Shown one piece after another: positions 56,400-64,000 of a DNA stretch of 64,000 bases. The translations under genes and the position numbers were made by a program. The stretch covers positions 46,498,028 through 46,562,027 of the forward strand of contig OX465580.1 of NCBI GenBank assembly GCA_950022655.1. Direction: 5' to 3'. The stretch is from Alentia gelatinosa. Its lineage: Eukaryota; Annelida; Polychaeta; Phyllodocida; Polynoidae. How positions within the stretch are numbered: the first letter of the stretch is position 1; each line of letters begins with the position of its first letter. A model generated the notes under the pieces. That model did not search any database and was not told where the DNA came from. It saw only the letters and a program-made list of their open reading frames with translations.

Positions 56400-56814
56400 G
56401 AAAATAAAAGAGCTACACTCATTTATATATATATATATATATATATAAACCTTGTGCTGCCGGATATATATATATAAGGACAAATGAGAACAATGAGACA
56501 TTTTGGTTTGGCATATTTGTGGAGTTTATATTTTTATATATAAGGGACACAATTCCTTCCTAGATTATATATATAAAAAAAAATTTGTCCGGTCCGGTCA
56601 GCCGATGAGCATCCAGCGCGAGTGGTTGAGGTGAGGGGAATGAGGCCCGGATCCCTGTCCCGGTTACGCTGGTCAGGTGTGCGGTCAGTGCTGGTCAAGC
56701 GTGACGATGCTGGTGGCGCTTCCTCTTCCCCTGGTGTACCAGACTGTCATCGTAGACGACTGGTGTGCCCTCTCGCTAGGGTTTATACCATATTAGAACC
56801 GGGTGTTCTATTCT

Positions 56815-56860
<46 letters not shown>
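56400..56860. repeat. TA-rich microsatellites around a GC-rich island
   Basis: (TA)n tracts at 56,425-56,450, 56,466-56,478, 56,535-56,580 and 56,818-56,861 enclose about 230 bp of GC-rich unique sequence (56,585-56,815). The last tract touches repeat B2 of Ngaro-3. Confidence 0.75.
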
Positions 56861-56866
<6 letters not shown>

Positions 56867-56942
56867 GACCTTCATTACATAAATAAGTGAGACAAGGCAG
56901 TAGTTGGTGGAATTAATTACATAGTAATTAACAAAAACAGGC
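56861..56942 (-). repeat. Ngaro-3 split repeat B2
   Basis: 82 bp, AATATTGACCTTC to AATTAACAAAAACAGG, identical to B1 as far as I can read. Followed by the 87-bp unique 3' region. Confidence 0.9.
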
Positions 56943-57029
56943 TTTATTCAAGTAAATATACAACTAGTATAAAACTCATAAACCTGCCACAATAGAGTAC
57001 ATAAAATGGGCTAACTCCCAAATATAACA

Positions 57030-57267
57030 AGATTTAAAATTTTTCTCAACGAGTGAGAAACACAAGTGTGGTGGTCGGTGAGCAGAAGAGGAATGAGGAA
57101 ATTACCGTTATGAGCTGCTCACCACCACGCGTAACGAATTATCACCGTGGATATCGCATTATCCACAGCAACTACCTAGACAACGGAAACGGAGTAACTC
57201 CGGAGTGAATAATAATGAGCATTTCATTCGGTATTTATATATATATATTAATCATATATATTAATAT
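57030..57267 (-). repeat. Ngaro-3 split repeat A2
   Basis: Identical by eye to A1 from AGATTTAAAATTTTTCTC to the TA-rich end. Contains the inverted pair GTGGTGGTCGGTGAGCAG / CTGCTCACCACCAC in imperfect form. Confidence 0.9.
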
Positions 57268-57349
57268 AATATTGACCTTCATTACATAAATAAGTGAGAC
57301 AAGGCAGTAGTTGGTGGAATTAATTACATAGTAATTAACAAAAACAGGC
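57268..57349 (-). repeat. Ngaro-3 split repeat B1
   Basis: Abuts A2; 27 bases downstream is the stop codon of the YR ORF. Confidence 0.9.
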
Positions 57350-57376
57350 CAACCACCCGCCAACTACAAGGAGGAA

Positions 57377-58312
57377 CTACTTCAAAATTTCATTGACGAT
57401 TCCATCTAAACGTAGCAGAACAGAAGAATCGGGGTGTAAATATCGATTAACAATCGAAGACCTCCAGTTACCCCTACGTTTTATGGAGTCGATAGGGACT
57501 CCAAGAGACTCCATTAGAGTAGCTCCCCCATGACGAAGGGAGTGTGGAGTAATATTCTTATCACTCAAGCCTAAGGCTTTAATTTCCCTCTGGAGCTTAT
57601 AATAAAAATAATTATAAGGCATGCAACAGTTACCCACCACCGATTCAACATTAAACAAGGGGTCTGATGGGGCCAGGGAAAAAACCCTAATAAGTCTAGA
57701 CAACAATTCAACGAGACAAAAATCGGAATCTGGGATAACACCCAAAAACACAGAGAAATTCTGAGTAGAAAATTGGTCCGTTTTTGAACTACGAATATTA
57801 ATTACCAAGTGATCTGACTCAAAAACCAAATCAGAAACCAACAGTGTATGTGGAGAACTAGTATAATGCGATTTCCTCAATAAGCTCCGGAATCCCAAAA
57901 CGCAAGCTGACCAAAAAGATAAATCGTTCAGAACAGACAAGTCCAGGTTTGATAGAATAGATTTCAAAATATCCACAGATATGGGAAATTTAGGATCCGA
58001 TTTTGGAGCAACCCTGAGTAAACCCTTGATTAACAACTTCAAACTAAAATCGTCCGAGAAATCCTTAAAACCCAGAACCTTTTGATGGTACCAGAGACCA
58101 GAGAGATAATTCCTTATCGAACTCGCCGATAAAAAACCCGATAAATACGAAGCATATAACCCTGCTTGAGAAGCGGAGCACGGGAAAGGAATTAACGAAT
58201 ATTTAACACAGAACTGACGATAATTCCGAAGTTGAAATTCTCTAACCTTCCTAGTATTAGAAGATACCCCGGAGTAAATAAGACCTTCCTTTATTCTAAG
58301 TAACTCAGACAT
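57377..58312 (-). CDS. Ngaro-3 tyrosine recombinase (311 aa), intact
   Basis: Integrase for the circular cDNA. The start ATG at 58,310-58,312 overlaps the pol stop in ATGTCTGA, an arrangement suited to termination-reinitiation; a longer upstream reading (to 58,450) overlaps pol and is unlikely. SAM-like N-terminal domain (NTRKVREFQLRNY, SSIRNYLSGL), then Arg at about 142 (GFRSLLRKSH), Lys about 177 (RSSKTDQF), His 257 and Arg 260 (HSLRHGGATL), GNW about 282 and Tyr about 291 (VNRYLHP). All catalytic residues are present. Confidence 0.88.
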   Translation of the reverse strand: MSELLRIKEGLIYSGVSSNTRKVREFQLRNYRQFCVKYSLIPFPCSASQAGLYASYLSGFLSASSIRNYLSGLWYHQKVLGFKDFSDDFSLKLLIKGLLRVAPKSDPKFPISVDILKSILSNLDLSVLNDLSFWSACVLGFRSLLRKSHYTSSPHTLLVSDLVFESDHLVINIRSSKTDQFSTQNFSVFLGVIPDSDFCLVELLSRLIRVFSLAPSDPLFNVESVVGNCCMPYNYFYYKLQREIKALGLSDKNITPHSLRHGGATLMESLGVPIDSIKRRGNWRSSIVNRYLHPDSSVLLRLDGIVNEILK

Positions 58313-60167
58313 TGGGGGGTCTGGAAGTAGAAGAGCAACACATATCCATGTCTTCAAGTAATTTATAGCATTTCTTAGAATAACCAGAGTATCCCAAACG
58401 GGATAAACAATCAGCCAGGGTGTTATCTTCAGATCTGATATAACTGGCATGAAGGTTGAGGTTGTTGATAAAGCAAAACCAAAAAATATCCCTCAACCAA
58501 CCCATACACACACTATTACAGCTTCGACCGGAATTAACCATAGCAAGAACCTGCATATTATCGGTGATAATATGCAGTCTAGAATTTCTAAGTGAAGGTC
58601 CCCAACGCCTGACACCGACAAAGACTGGCCAAAGTTCATAAACATTAATATTTGGATTATCAATTACCTCGGTGAGGCCTAACTCCAGGTGATCATCGAG
58701 ACCCGAGGCATTGAGATTATTCTCCCAACTACCATAAAAGAGATCTTTCCCCGCCCATGAACCAAAACCCAACATAGAAGAATCCGAGATTAAAGGGATA
58801 TTACACAAATCCTTTATGATTATCGCCCTGTAATTAAAAACTTTGCAAAACCTTAGCCACCAATCGAAATCCTTCTGAGTTTCATCATCGATTCTCCTAG
58901 ACTCGTATCTATTCAAACTGGCACTTAGGTTAAAGAGTCTTCTACTGAAAGTACGACCTCCCCTAACTATTTGACTATTGAAAGACATGAGACCACCTAT
59001 TCTTTCCAGATCTTTCTTCGTAACACAACCTTTCTCTACAGCTTTTGTTATAGCTTCCTCTAGATTTTTCACTTTCTTCTCCGGCAGGGTCAAAGACATA
59101 TCAACACTATTTATCGTAATTCCCAGAAAAACACACTCCGTACTCGGTAGGGTCAACTTATTCATAGAAATTTCGAAACCCAATGATATTACTATATCAA
59201 TAAACCTATCCCTCTTTGATAGGTAACTTTCATAGCTATCGGAAATAATCAGAAAATCATCCAAGTAGTTAACGATACCATAAATACCCTCCTGTCGGGC
59301 AGAATCGACCAAGAAGTCAGATATTCTACTAAAAATATTGGGAGCACACCGGAGACCGAAACATAAGCGATTATCAATAAAGAAATCGTCACCTTCCCCC
59401 AGGTCCCACCTAAATCCTTGAAAACGAGTATCGGTGGGTGCAACGTTGACAGACCTATAGGCTGCTTTTAGGTCTACTAAACACATGTATTCACCTCCAA
59501 CAAGAGTATCGGCGGCTGTATATACTGAATTGTATTCAAACTCCTCGTAAGTAGTTTTCATAAAATTGTTTATGCTTTTTTCCTTAGGCATTGAACAATC
59601 GGTTATAGGTCTGAGCCTACCATCACTCTTTTGAACCGCGCCTAGAGCATGGATACACCTAGGCTTACATTTTACTTTAGTTACTTTACTGGATTTTAAT
59701 TCACATTTAACATTATCATCCATTTCCGACTTAAACTGGTCAGAAAGTATACTAGAGTAATTTTCACAATCGTAACTTGCATCACAATCTGCATCAACTA
59801 TTTTAAAACCATTGACCACGCCCTCAAAGATATAAGTTTTATCACCCTCTGATAAAATCGAATTTTCGTTACCGCTGAAAACATATCTTTTAAATTGACA
59901 AGGTTTTAACTGACTCTTTACATTACCCACATAATGAACGCAAGAACAGTCAGATTCACACCCACCGGAATTATTAGGTAGAAAATCTCCAAACTCCGGA
60001 GAAACAAACGCAGGAACCGTTAAATCCAAATCACTTTGCGACACGTCAAAATCTACATACGGGGCTTTGACCTCGTACCCAGTTAACCCCGTGCATTCCG
60101 GAGTTGATACAATGTAGCGATTAGCCAAACCGCAACCTATTTCTGGCGTGTCGCTGCGGACTTTTCA
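58305..60167 (-). CDS. Ngaro-3 pol: reverse transcriptase and RNase H, intact
   Basis: Over 600 codons without a stop. Cys-rich N-terminal region (CESDCSCVHYVG), RT entry (HALGAVQKSDGRLRPITDCS), VDLKAAYRSV with the first catalytic Asp (about 219 of the 607-codon frame), FGLRCAPNIFSR, the catalytic YLDDF at 288-292, then RNase H with SDSSMLGFGSWAG, NVYELWPVFVGV, ITDNMQVLAM and ADCLSRLG. No ATG starts it. The frame is continuous with the gag C-terminus through a single TGA at 60,165-60,167, so gag-pol readthrough is the likely way of expression. Confidence 0.87.
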
Positions 60168-61083
60168 TTTGTTAGACTTGTTACTGACTTTGCAGTCATA
60201 AGCTGCGTGAGACTTGGAGTAACACTCACTGCACACATGCCGGAATTTACAATTTTGGAATCTGCATTCCCCTGAATCCGAATTGAATAGTTTACAAACT
60301 CCGGTGAGATTTCTTTTGATTATTCTGTGCTTTGGATTTCTTAGCGACAATTGTACCATCATAAGAGAGATACCTAACGATTTCTGATGGGTCTATTTTT
60401 GAAAATTCTTCATAACCCGTTTTTTCTACCCTCTCCTTTACCGCTTGATCATATCGTAGTAGAGCATCTTGCGTGAAAACTCTTGTATCTGCTTTCTCTG
60501 CGATTAACAATATGTGATCTACAAATCCAGTAACATCCTGATTCTCAGCTAACATATATTTCAAGATTTTCATGTTAACAACAGTCAGTTTTTCTAAAGT
60601 GAAAAGCTTCTCATTCTCCTCAAGATATGATTTTGAGAGATATTTACCATCCTTTTGATTTTCTTTCTTGGTAGATTTGCTTATCTTGCGTGTAGTATCA
60701 GTATCGGCGATAGACTGGGCACCAGCATCACTTGTATCGCTTGAACTTTCATCTGACTTCTGTTTGCACGCAGGGGAATCGTCTCGTTTCGAAGACTGGC
60801 CTTTTTCCTGGAAAAGCTCAATTGCCGCGAAAATCGTCGATTCTAGACGATCCATCCTCCTAGACATCTCAGAGTTGCTGTCATCTTGAATCGTCCTATC
60901 GTCGAGGCCGACCGTATCGCACCCAGACGTGGCGGGTGAGGGAGACTGCTGTCTACCCATCTTCACACGGGACGACCTGGAAGTCCTCAATTCCTCATCT
61001 TTTTTCCCAGAAAAATTCCGGGAAATATCCTCAATGTCCGGAGACATTGCCCTAGGCTTGCTCCTCCGACCCATAATTTCCAA
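60165..61083 (-). pseudogene. Ngaro-3 gag-like protein, one frameshift
   Basis: Basic N-terminus (GRRSKPRAMSPD), Ser-rich and acidic middle, conserved core (YLEENEKLFTLEKLTVVN, DPSEIVRYLSYDGT) as in Ngaro-2, then a one-step frameshift near 60,300-60,320 and the Cys/His-rich end CKLFNSDSGECRF, CKFRHVCSEC, HAAYDC. In Ngaro-2 both parts are in one frame, so the shift is a mutation of this copy. Confidence 0.8.
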
Positions 61084-61103
61084 GAACCGTCTTAAAAACG
61101 CCC

Positions 61104-61341
61104 AGATTTAAAATTTTTCTCAACGAGTGAGAAACACAAGTGTGGTGGTCGGTGAGCAGAAGAGGAATGAGGAAATTACCGTTATGAGCTGCTCACCACC
61201 ACGCGTAACGAATTATCACCGTGGATATCGCATTATCCACAGCAACTACCTAGACAACGGAAACGGAGTAACTCCGGAGTGAATAATAATGAGCATTTCA
61301 TTCGGTATTTATATATATATATTAATCATATATATTAATAT
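61104..61341 (-). repeat. Ngaro-3 split repeat A1 (5' end)
   Basis: 5' end of the element; boundary blurred by ATATAT sequence. The 5' end of gag lies 21 bases inside. Confidence 0.88.
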
Positions 61342-61599
61342 ATATATATTGCATCGATATTTATAAATTGCATTCACAGCGAAGGTAGAACTACTTTGGC
61401 CATTAAGAAGTGAGGTAACTGGACCGATGGCACCACTTACTGATGGCAGCTGGACTGATGGCACCTCTTTTCAGTTTCACCTGGACCTATGGCACCCGTG
61501 CCTGGATTGATGGCACTACTTGCTTAGACTGATAGTACCACCTAATTTTTTACCTGGACTCATGGGCACTACTTGATTTATGTTTAGTTTTAGTTTAAA
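61342..61599. repeat. Imperfect short tandem repeat
   Basis: Five or six copies of a roughly 25-35-bp unit built on CTGGACTGATGGCACCACTT between 61,420 and 61,575. No gene. Confidence 0.55.
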
Positions 61600-61632
61600 G
61601 TGTTGTTTTTTGCACACTACAAAAAACAACAC
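61600..61632. repeat. 33-bp hairpin, 13-bp perfect stem
   Basis: GTGTTGTTTTTTG, seven-base loop, CAAAAAACAACAC. It sits at the 5' edge of the LINE-D fragment. Confidence 0.8.
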
Positions 61633-61989
61633 TGATGATAGCCAACCCAAGCGATGGAAGACCCACAAAGGAGACTAGGAGCAATTTCAAGACCTTTGTA
61701 AGGTTTCTTTCTTACCCTGGGAGTTGGCCAAGGAAAAAGAAGACCCCACACAGTACTTCACCGAAACCCTCCGGGAAGTGAGTACTATGTGTATCCCAAA
61801 GACCTCATGTAATGTTACAAAAATTCCTGCCCCTGGTACAACGACGAACGTCGCATATCCAGGAGGGATAGGAGATGAGCCCTTGAAGGAAGTTTGAAGG
61901 CAACATGAACCTTACCAACCTCATTGCCTTCTGTCATCAACAAGTGTCACGTACAGTAGCTAAGGCCTAATCCTATAGACTAGCTAACC

Positions 61990-62605
61990 CAGTGACAAGA
62001 AAAGAGAATTCAGAATATCTTCTATACCAAATGAAGAAGACAGATAACCATACACAGATATGTATTAATAACATATATTATAACAAAGTATACAGTTACA
62101 TAACAATTCTCATCAACATACAAAATCATATACACTTCTGTAGTGTACATATGATATAAGTCCTCTTGGTCTAAGCAGTACTCACAGTCTATCACTTTCA
62201 GTTATTGTTCAATGTCTCCTTGACTTGTGGATATAGATGATCCAAGTAGTGGTAGCAGTCATCAGTGTCTTTTCCTCCAGTGCTGGGGTGATAGTAGCTT
62301 ATGGAGAAGCCCAATCCTCAGTAAAGGCCTCTGTAGCATAGAGTCCTATGGTGTCTCAAGCCTGACACTGCAGTGGTGGTAATGCTGAGCAGCATGGAGA
62401 TGTTGACGCCATGGTGTCTGGGTTCCAAGTGAGCTGTGAGTTGAAATCTGCTTCCTTATATAACCCATCGGGGGGTCAGTCCAAACCAAGACAGGGGACG
62501 GTTCAAACGCTGGGGGTGGCAGTCCAAACGGTTAGGCATTAACCTCTATCTGGAGCGAGGACCTGTTAGGAAGCACCCTGTGATATTCTTAATACATACA
62601 TCACA
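61990..62605. other. Foreign insertion within LINE-D, nature unknown
   Basis: About 600 bp between homologous LINE pieces. AT-rich left half with TTATAACAAAGTATACAG, GC-richer right half ending near CACCCTGTGATATTC. No ORF. A solo LTR is conceivable but I cannot define ends or a target duplication. Confidence 0.45.
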
Positions 62606-63708
62606 CAAGCAAAGACCAGGCTTGTATACAATGAAGCAAAGCGAGAGTCCTTCCGTGAATATGTCAACACCATCGACAGTTCTACATCCTTAAAAAAGGT
62701 ATTTGAGAGGGTCAAGAAACTAAATGGAAAGTCAACTCCTTTGCTCAATCACCTGAAAGTTGGTAATGAAACCAAGGAGACGGCTGAGGACATTGCAGAT
62801 ACATTTGCAACTCACTTCAGCAATGTCTCCTCCAATGAGAACTGTTCAGGAGAATTCCTTGAACACAGAAAAAGGCAGGAGCGAGGGAAGCTCAACTTCT
62901 CATCCAATAACCAGGAATGCTACAATAAGCTATTCACGTTGGGAGAATTGAAGCATGCCCTTCACCAGGCTAAGGACTCCTGCCCAGGCCCAGACGACAT
63001 CCACTACCAGATGCTGAAACATCTACCAGAGCAACAACTTCCACTGCTCTTGAGTATATGCAACAGTATCTGGACAACAGGCAAGTACCCACCATCCTGG
63101 TCAGAGGCAGTTGTCATACGAATTCCAAAACCAGGGAAAGACATGAACATAGCCTCCAGCTACAGGCCCATAGCCATGACTAGCTGTCTGGCCAAGACAA
63201 TGGAGAGAATGGTGAACAACAGGCTGGTATGGTATCTAGAGTCCAATAACTTGTTGACTCCCTACCAGTCAAGATTCCGCAAGGGTCGTAGTACCACCGA
63301 TCATCTGATTTGGCTGGAAAGCTACATCCGAGAAGGCTTTGCCAATAATGAACATGTCGTTGCCATATTTTTTTACCTGGAAAAGGCTTATGACACAACA
63401 TGGAAATTTGGCATCCTTCAAGATATGCATAACCTTGGACTGCAAGGAAGAATCCCACTGTTTGTGGAAGGCTTCCTTGCAAACAGAACATTCAATGTCC
63501 GCCTTGGTGTCACAGAGTCGATGAAGGGGACCAGGAAATGGGAGTGCCACAGGGATGTGTTCTCTCAGTGACCCTCTTTGGCATCAAAATAAATGAGATA
63601 ACGAAAACTCTGCAGCAGGATATAAAGTGCTGCCTGTATGTAGACGCCTTTGTCATCTGCTACAAGGCCAGCCATATGGCCACTGTAGGGAGAAAACTAC
63701 AACAGACT
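62606..63708 (+). pseudogene. LINE-D reverse transcriptase with altered active site
   Basis: Linker (KRESFREYVNTIDSS), RT (CPGPDDIHYQMLKHLP, YRPIAMTSCLAKTMER, FRKGRSTTDH). Motif A reads FFYLEKAYDTT where LINE-A has FFDLEKAYD, and motif C reads YVDAF instead of YVDDF. A frameshift near 63,530 separates VTESMKGT from MGVPQGCVLS. Both metal-binding positions are hit, so it is dead irrespective of the frame. Confidence 0.82.
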
Positions 63709-63712
63709 TTAA

Positions 63713-64000
63713 CCCTTTCCCTACCGCACCTAGCGTAGCGGGTAGTGCGTTAACCACCGCGCCCCCTATGGCGAATATCTGTACTACGTCCAACGTCACA
63801 CGTTCTGCAGGCGCCCCACATCCGGCGTTTGTCGCATAGGCTAGAACACGGCCCAACCCGCAGAGGGGTGCGTTACTAATTATTAAATTTAAATAACTTA
63901 GAAAAATAATTAGATAATTTAAATGATACCCAAAAAAAGAAGAGACTCTAGGCTTCATTTTCCTACCATTAATTATTAATTAGATCGATATTTAATAATT
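63713..64000 (+). mobile_element. piggyBac-type element, left end, runs off the window
   Basis: TTAA (63,709-63,712) then CCCTTTCCCTACCGCACC and a subterminal region with GCGCCCCCTATGGCG, clearly related to the end at 7118. It is inserted in the LINE-D RT. The right end is outside the window. Confidence 0.7.

Larger units (their letters stand above)
56861..61341 (-). mobile_element. Ngaro-3: nearly intact YR retrotransposon
   Basis: Minus-strand order A1 (61,104-61,341), gag, pol, YR, B1 (57,268-57,349), A2 (57,030-57,267), B2 (56,861-56,942). 4.5 kb. The only lesion I see is one frameshift in gag. The repeats are almost identical, so the insertion is young. It lacks a methyltransferase domain, as in Ngaro. 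Confidence 0.92.
61633..63708 (+). mobile_element. LINE-D: divergent relative of LINE-A, truncated
   Basis: Begins within ORF2 after the endonuclease (PKRWKTHKGD region) and runs to the RT palm. A foreign block (about 61,990-62,605) interrupts it, and a piggyBac end cuts it at TTAA 63,709. Nucleotide similarity to LINE-A is clearly lower than among LINE-A, -B and -C. Confidence 0.8.

Noticed and set aside
56590..56640. Hammerhead ribozyme core
   Set aside because: CCGATGAG resembles the conserved CUGAUGA box, but the stem and GAA box are not in place.
61990..62605. A solo LTR in LINE-D
   Set aside because: No convincing TG...CA ends or duplicated flank could be set.

Overview
The window is eukaryotic nuclear DNA and almost entirely mobile-element sequence. 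I see no rRNA, no stand-alone tRNA gene, no operon and no recognisable host housekeeping gene. The mix of elements is typical of a marine invertebrate: tyrosine-recombinase (YR) retrotransposons with split direct repeats, an RNase-H-bearing LINE, Crypton-like recombinase genes with introns, piggyBac elements and palindromic MITEs. A lophotrochozoan such as a mollusc is my best guess; the species cannot be fixed from the sequence.

Layout. 0-7 kb: MITE fragments, then a 5.4-kb YR retrotransposon on the minus strand (Ngaro-1, 1394-6836) with gag, RT/RNase H and recombinase reading frames and the repeat order A1-ORFs-B1-A2-B2. 7-17 kb: a piggyBac terminus, a LINE 3' end, a satellite array of about 200-bp monomers including a 418-bp dimeric unit (8.3-10.7 kb, interrupted by a minus-strand LINE fragment), a second tandem repeat (12.1-13.1 kb), and a piggyBac transposase pseudogene (13.4-15.8 kb) that contains an intron and is split by a 369-bp piggyBac MITE. 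17-23 kb: two broken LINE copies, a pogo-type transposase remnant and a minus-strand zinc-finger remnant. 24.06-37.87 kb: a minus-strand, ORF-less LTR retrotransposon (270-bp LTRs, GTTT target duplication, tRNA-His-like primer site). It carries a 3.9-kb TTAA-flanked DNA element full of minisatellites in its interior, and a near full-length 5.6-kb LINE (LINE-A) inside its other LTR. 38-44 kb: two Crypton-like YR genes of the same three-exon design. The first is decayed; the second is open over 532 codons. 44.9-50.4 kb and 55.9-56.2 kb: exons of a zinc-finger/YR-like gene family, one exon broken by a SINE. 50.5-54.6 kb and 56.9-61.3 kb: two related YR retrotransposons (Ngaro-2, lacking its RT core; Ngaro-3, nearly intact). 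61.6-64 kb: a divergent LINE with ruined RT active-site residues, itself hit by a piggyBac end.

How the parts relate. LINE-A, LINE-B and the SINE at 45.1 kb end in the same tail followed by CAAA repeats, so the SINE probably uses the LINE's reverse transcriptase. Five piggyBac-type ends or MITEs sit at TTAA sites. In Ngaro-2 and Ngaro-3 the gag frame runs into the pol frame through a single TGA (with TAA in a similar place in Ngaro-1), which suggests gag-stop-pol readthrough. Most coding regions carry stops or frameshifts. The least damaged are the Crypton-like gene at 42.3-44.2 kb, pol and YR of Ngaro-3, gag of Ngaro-1 and most of ORF1 of LINE-A.
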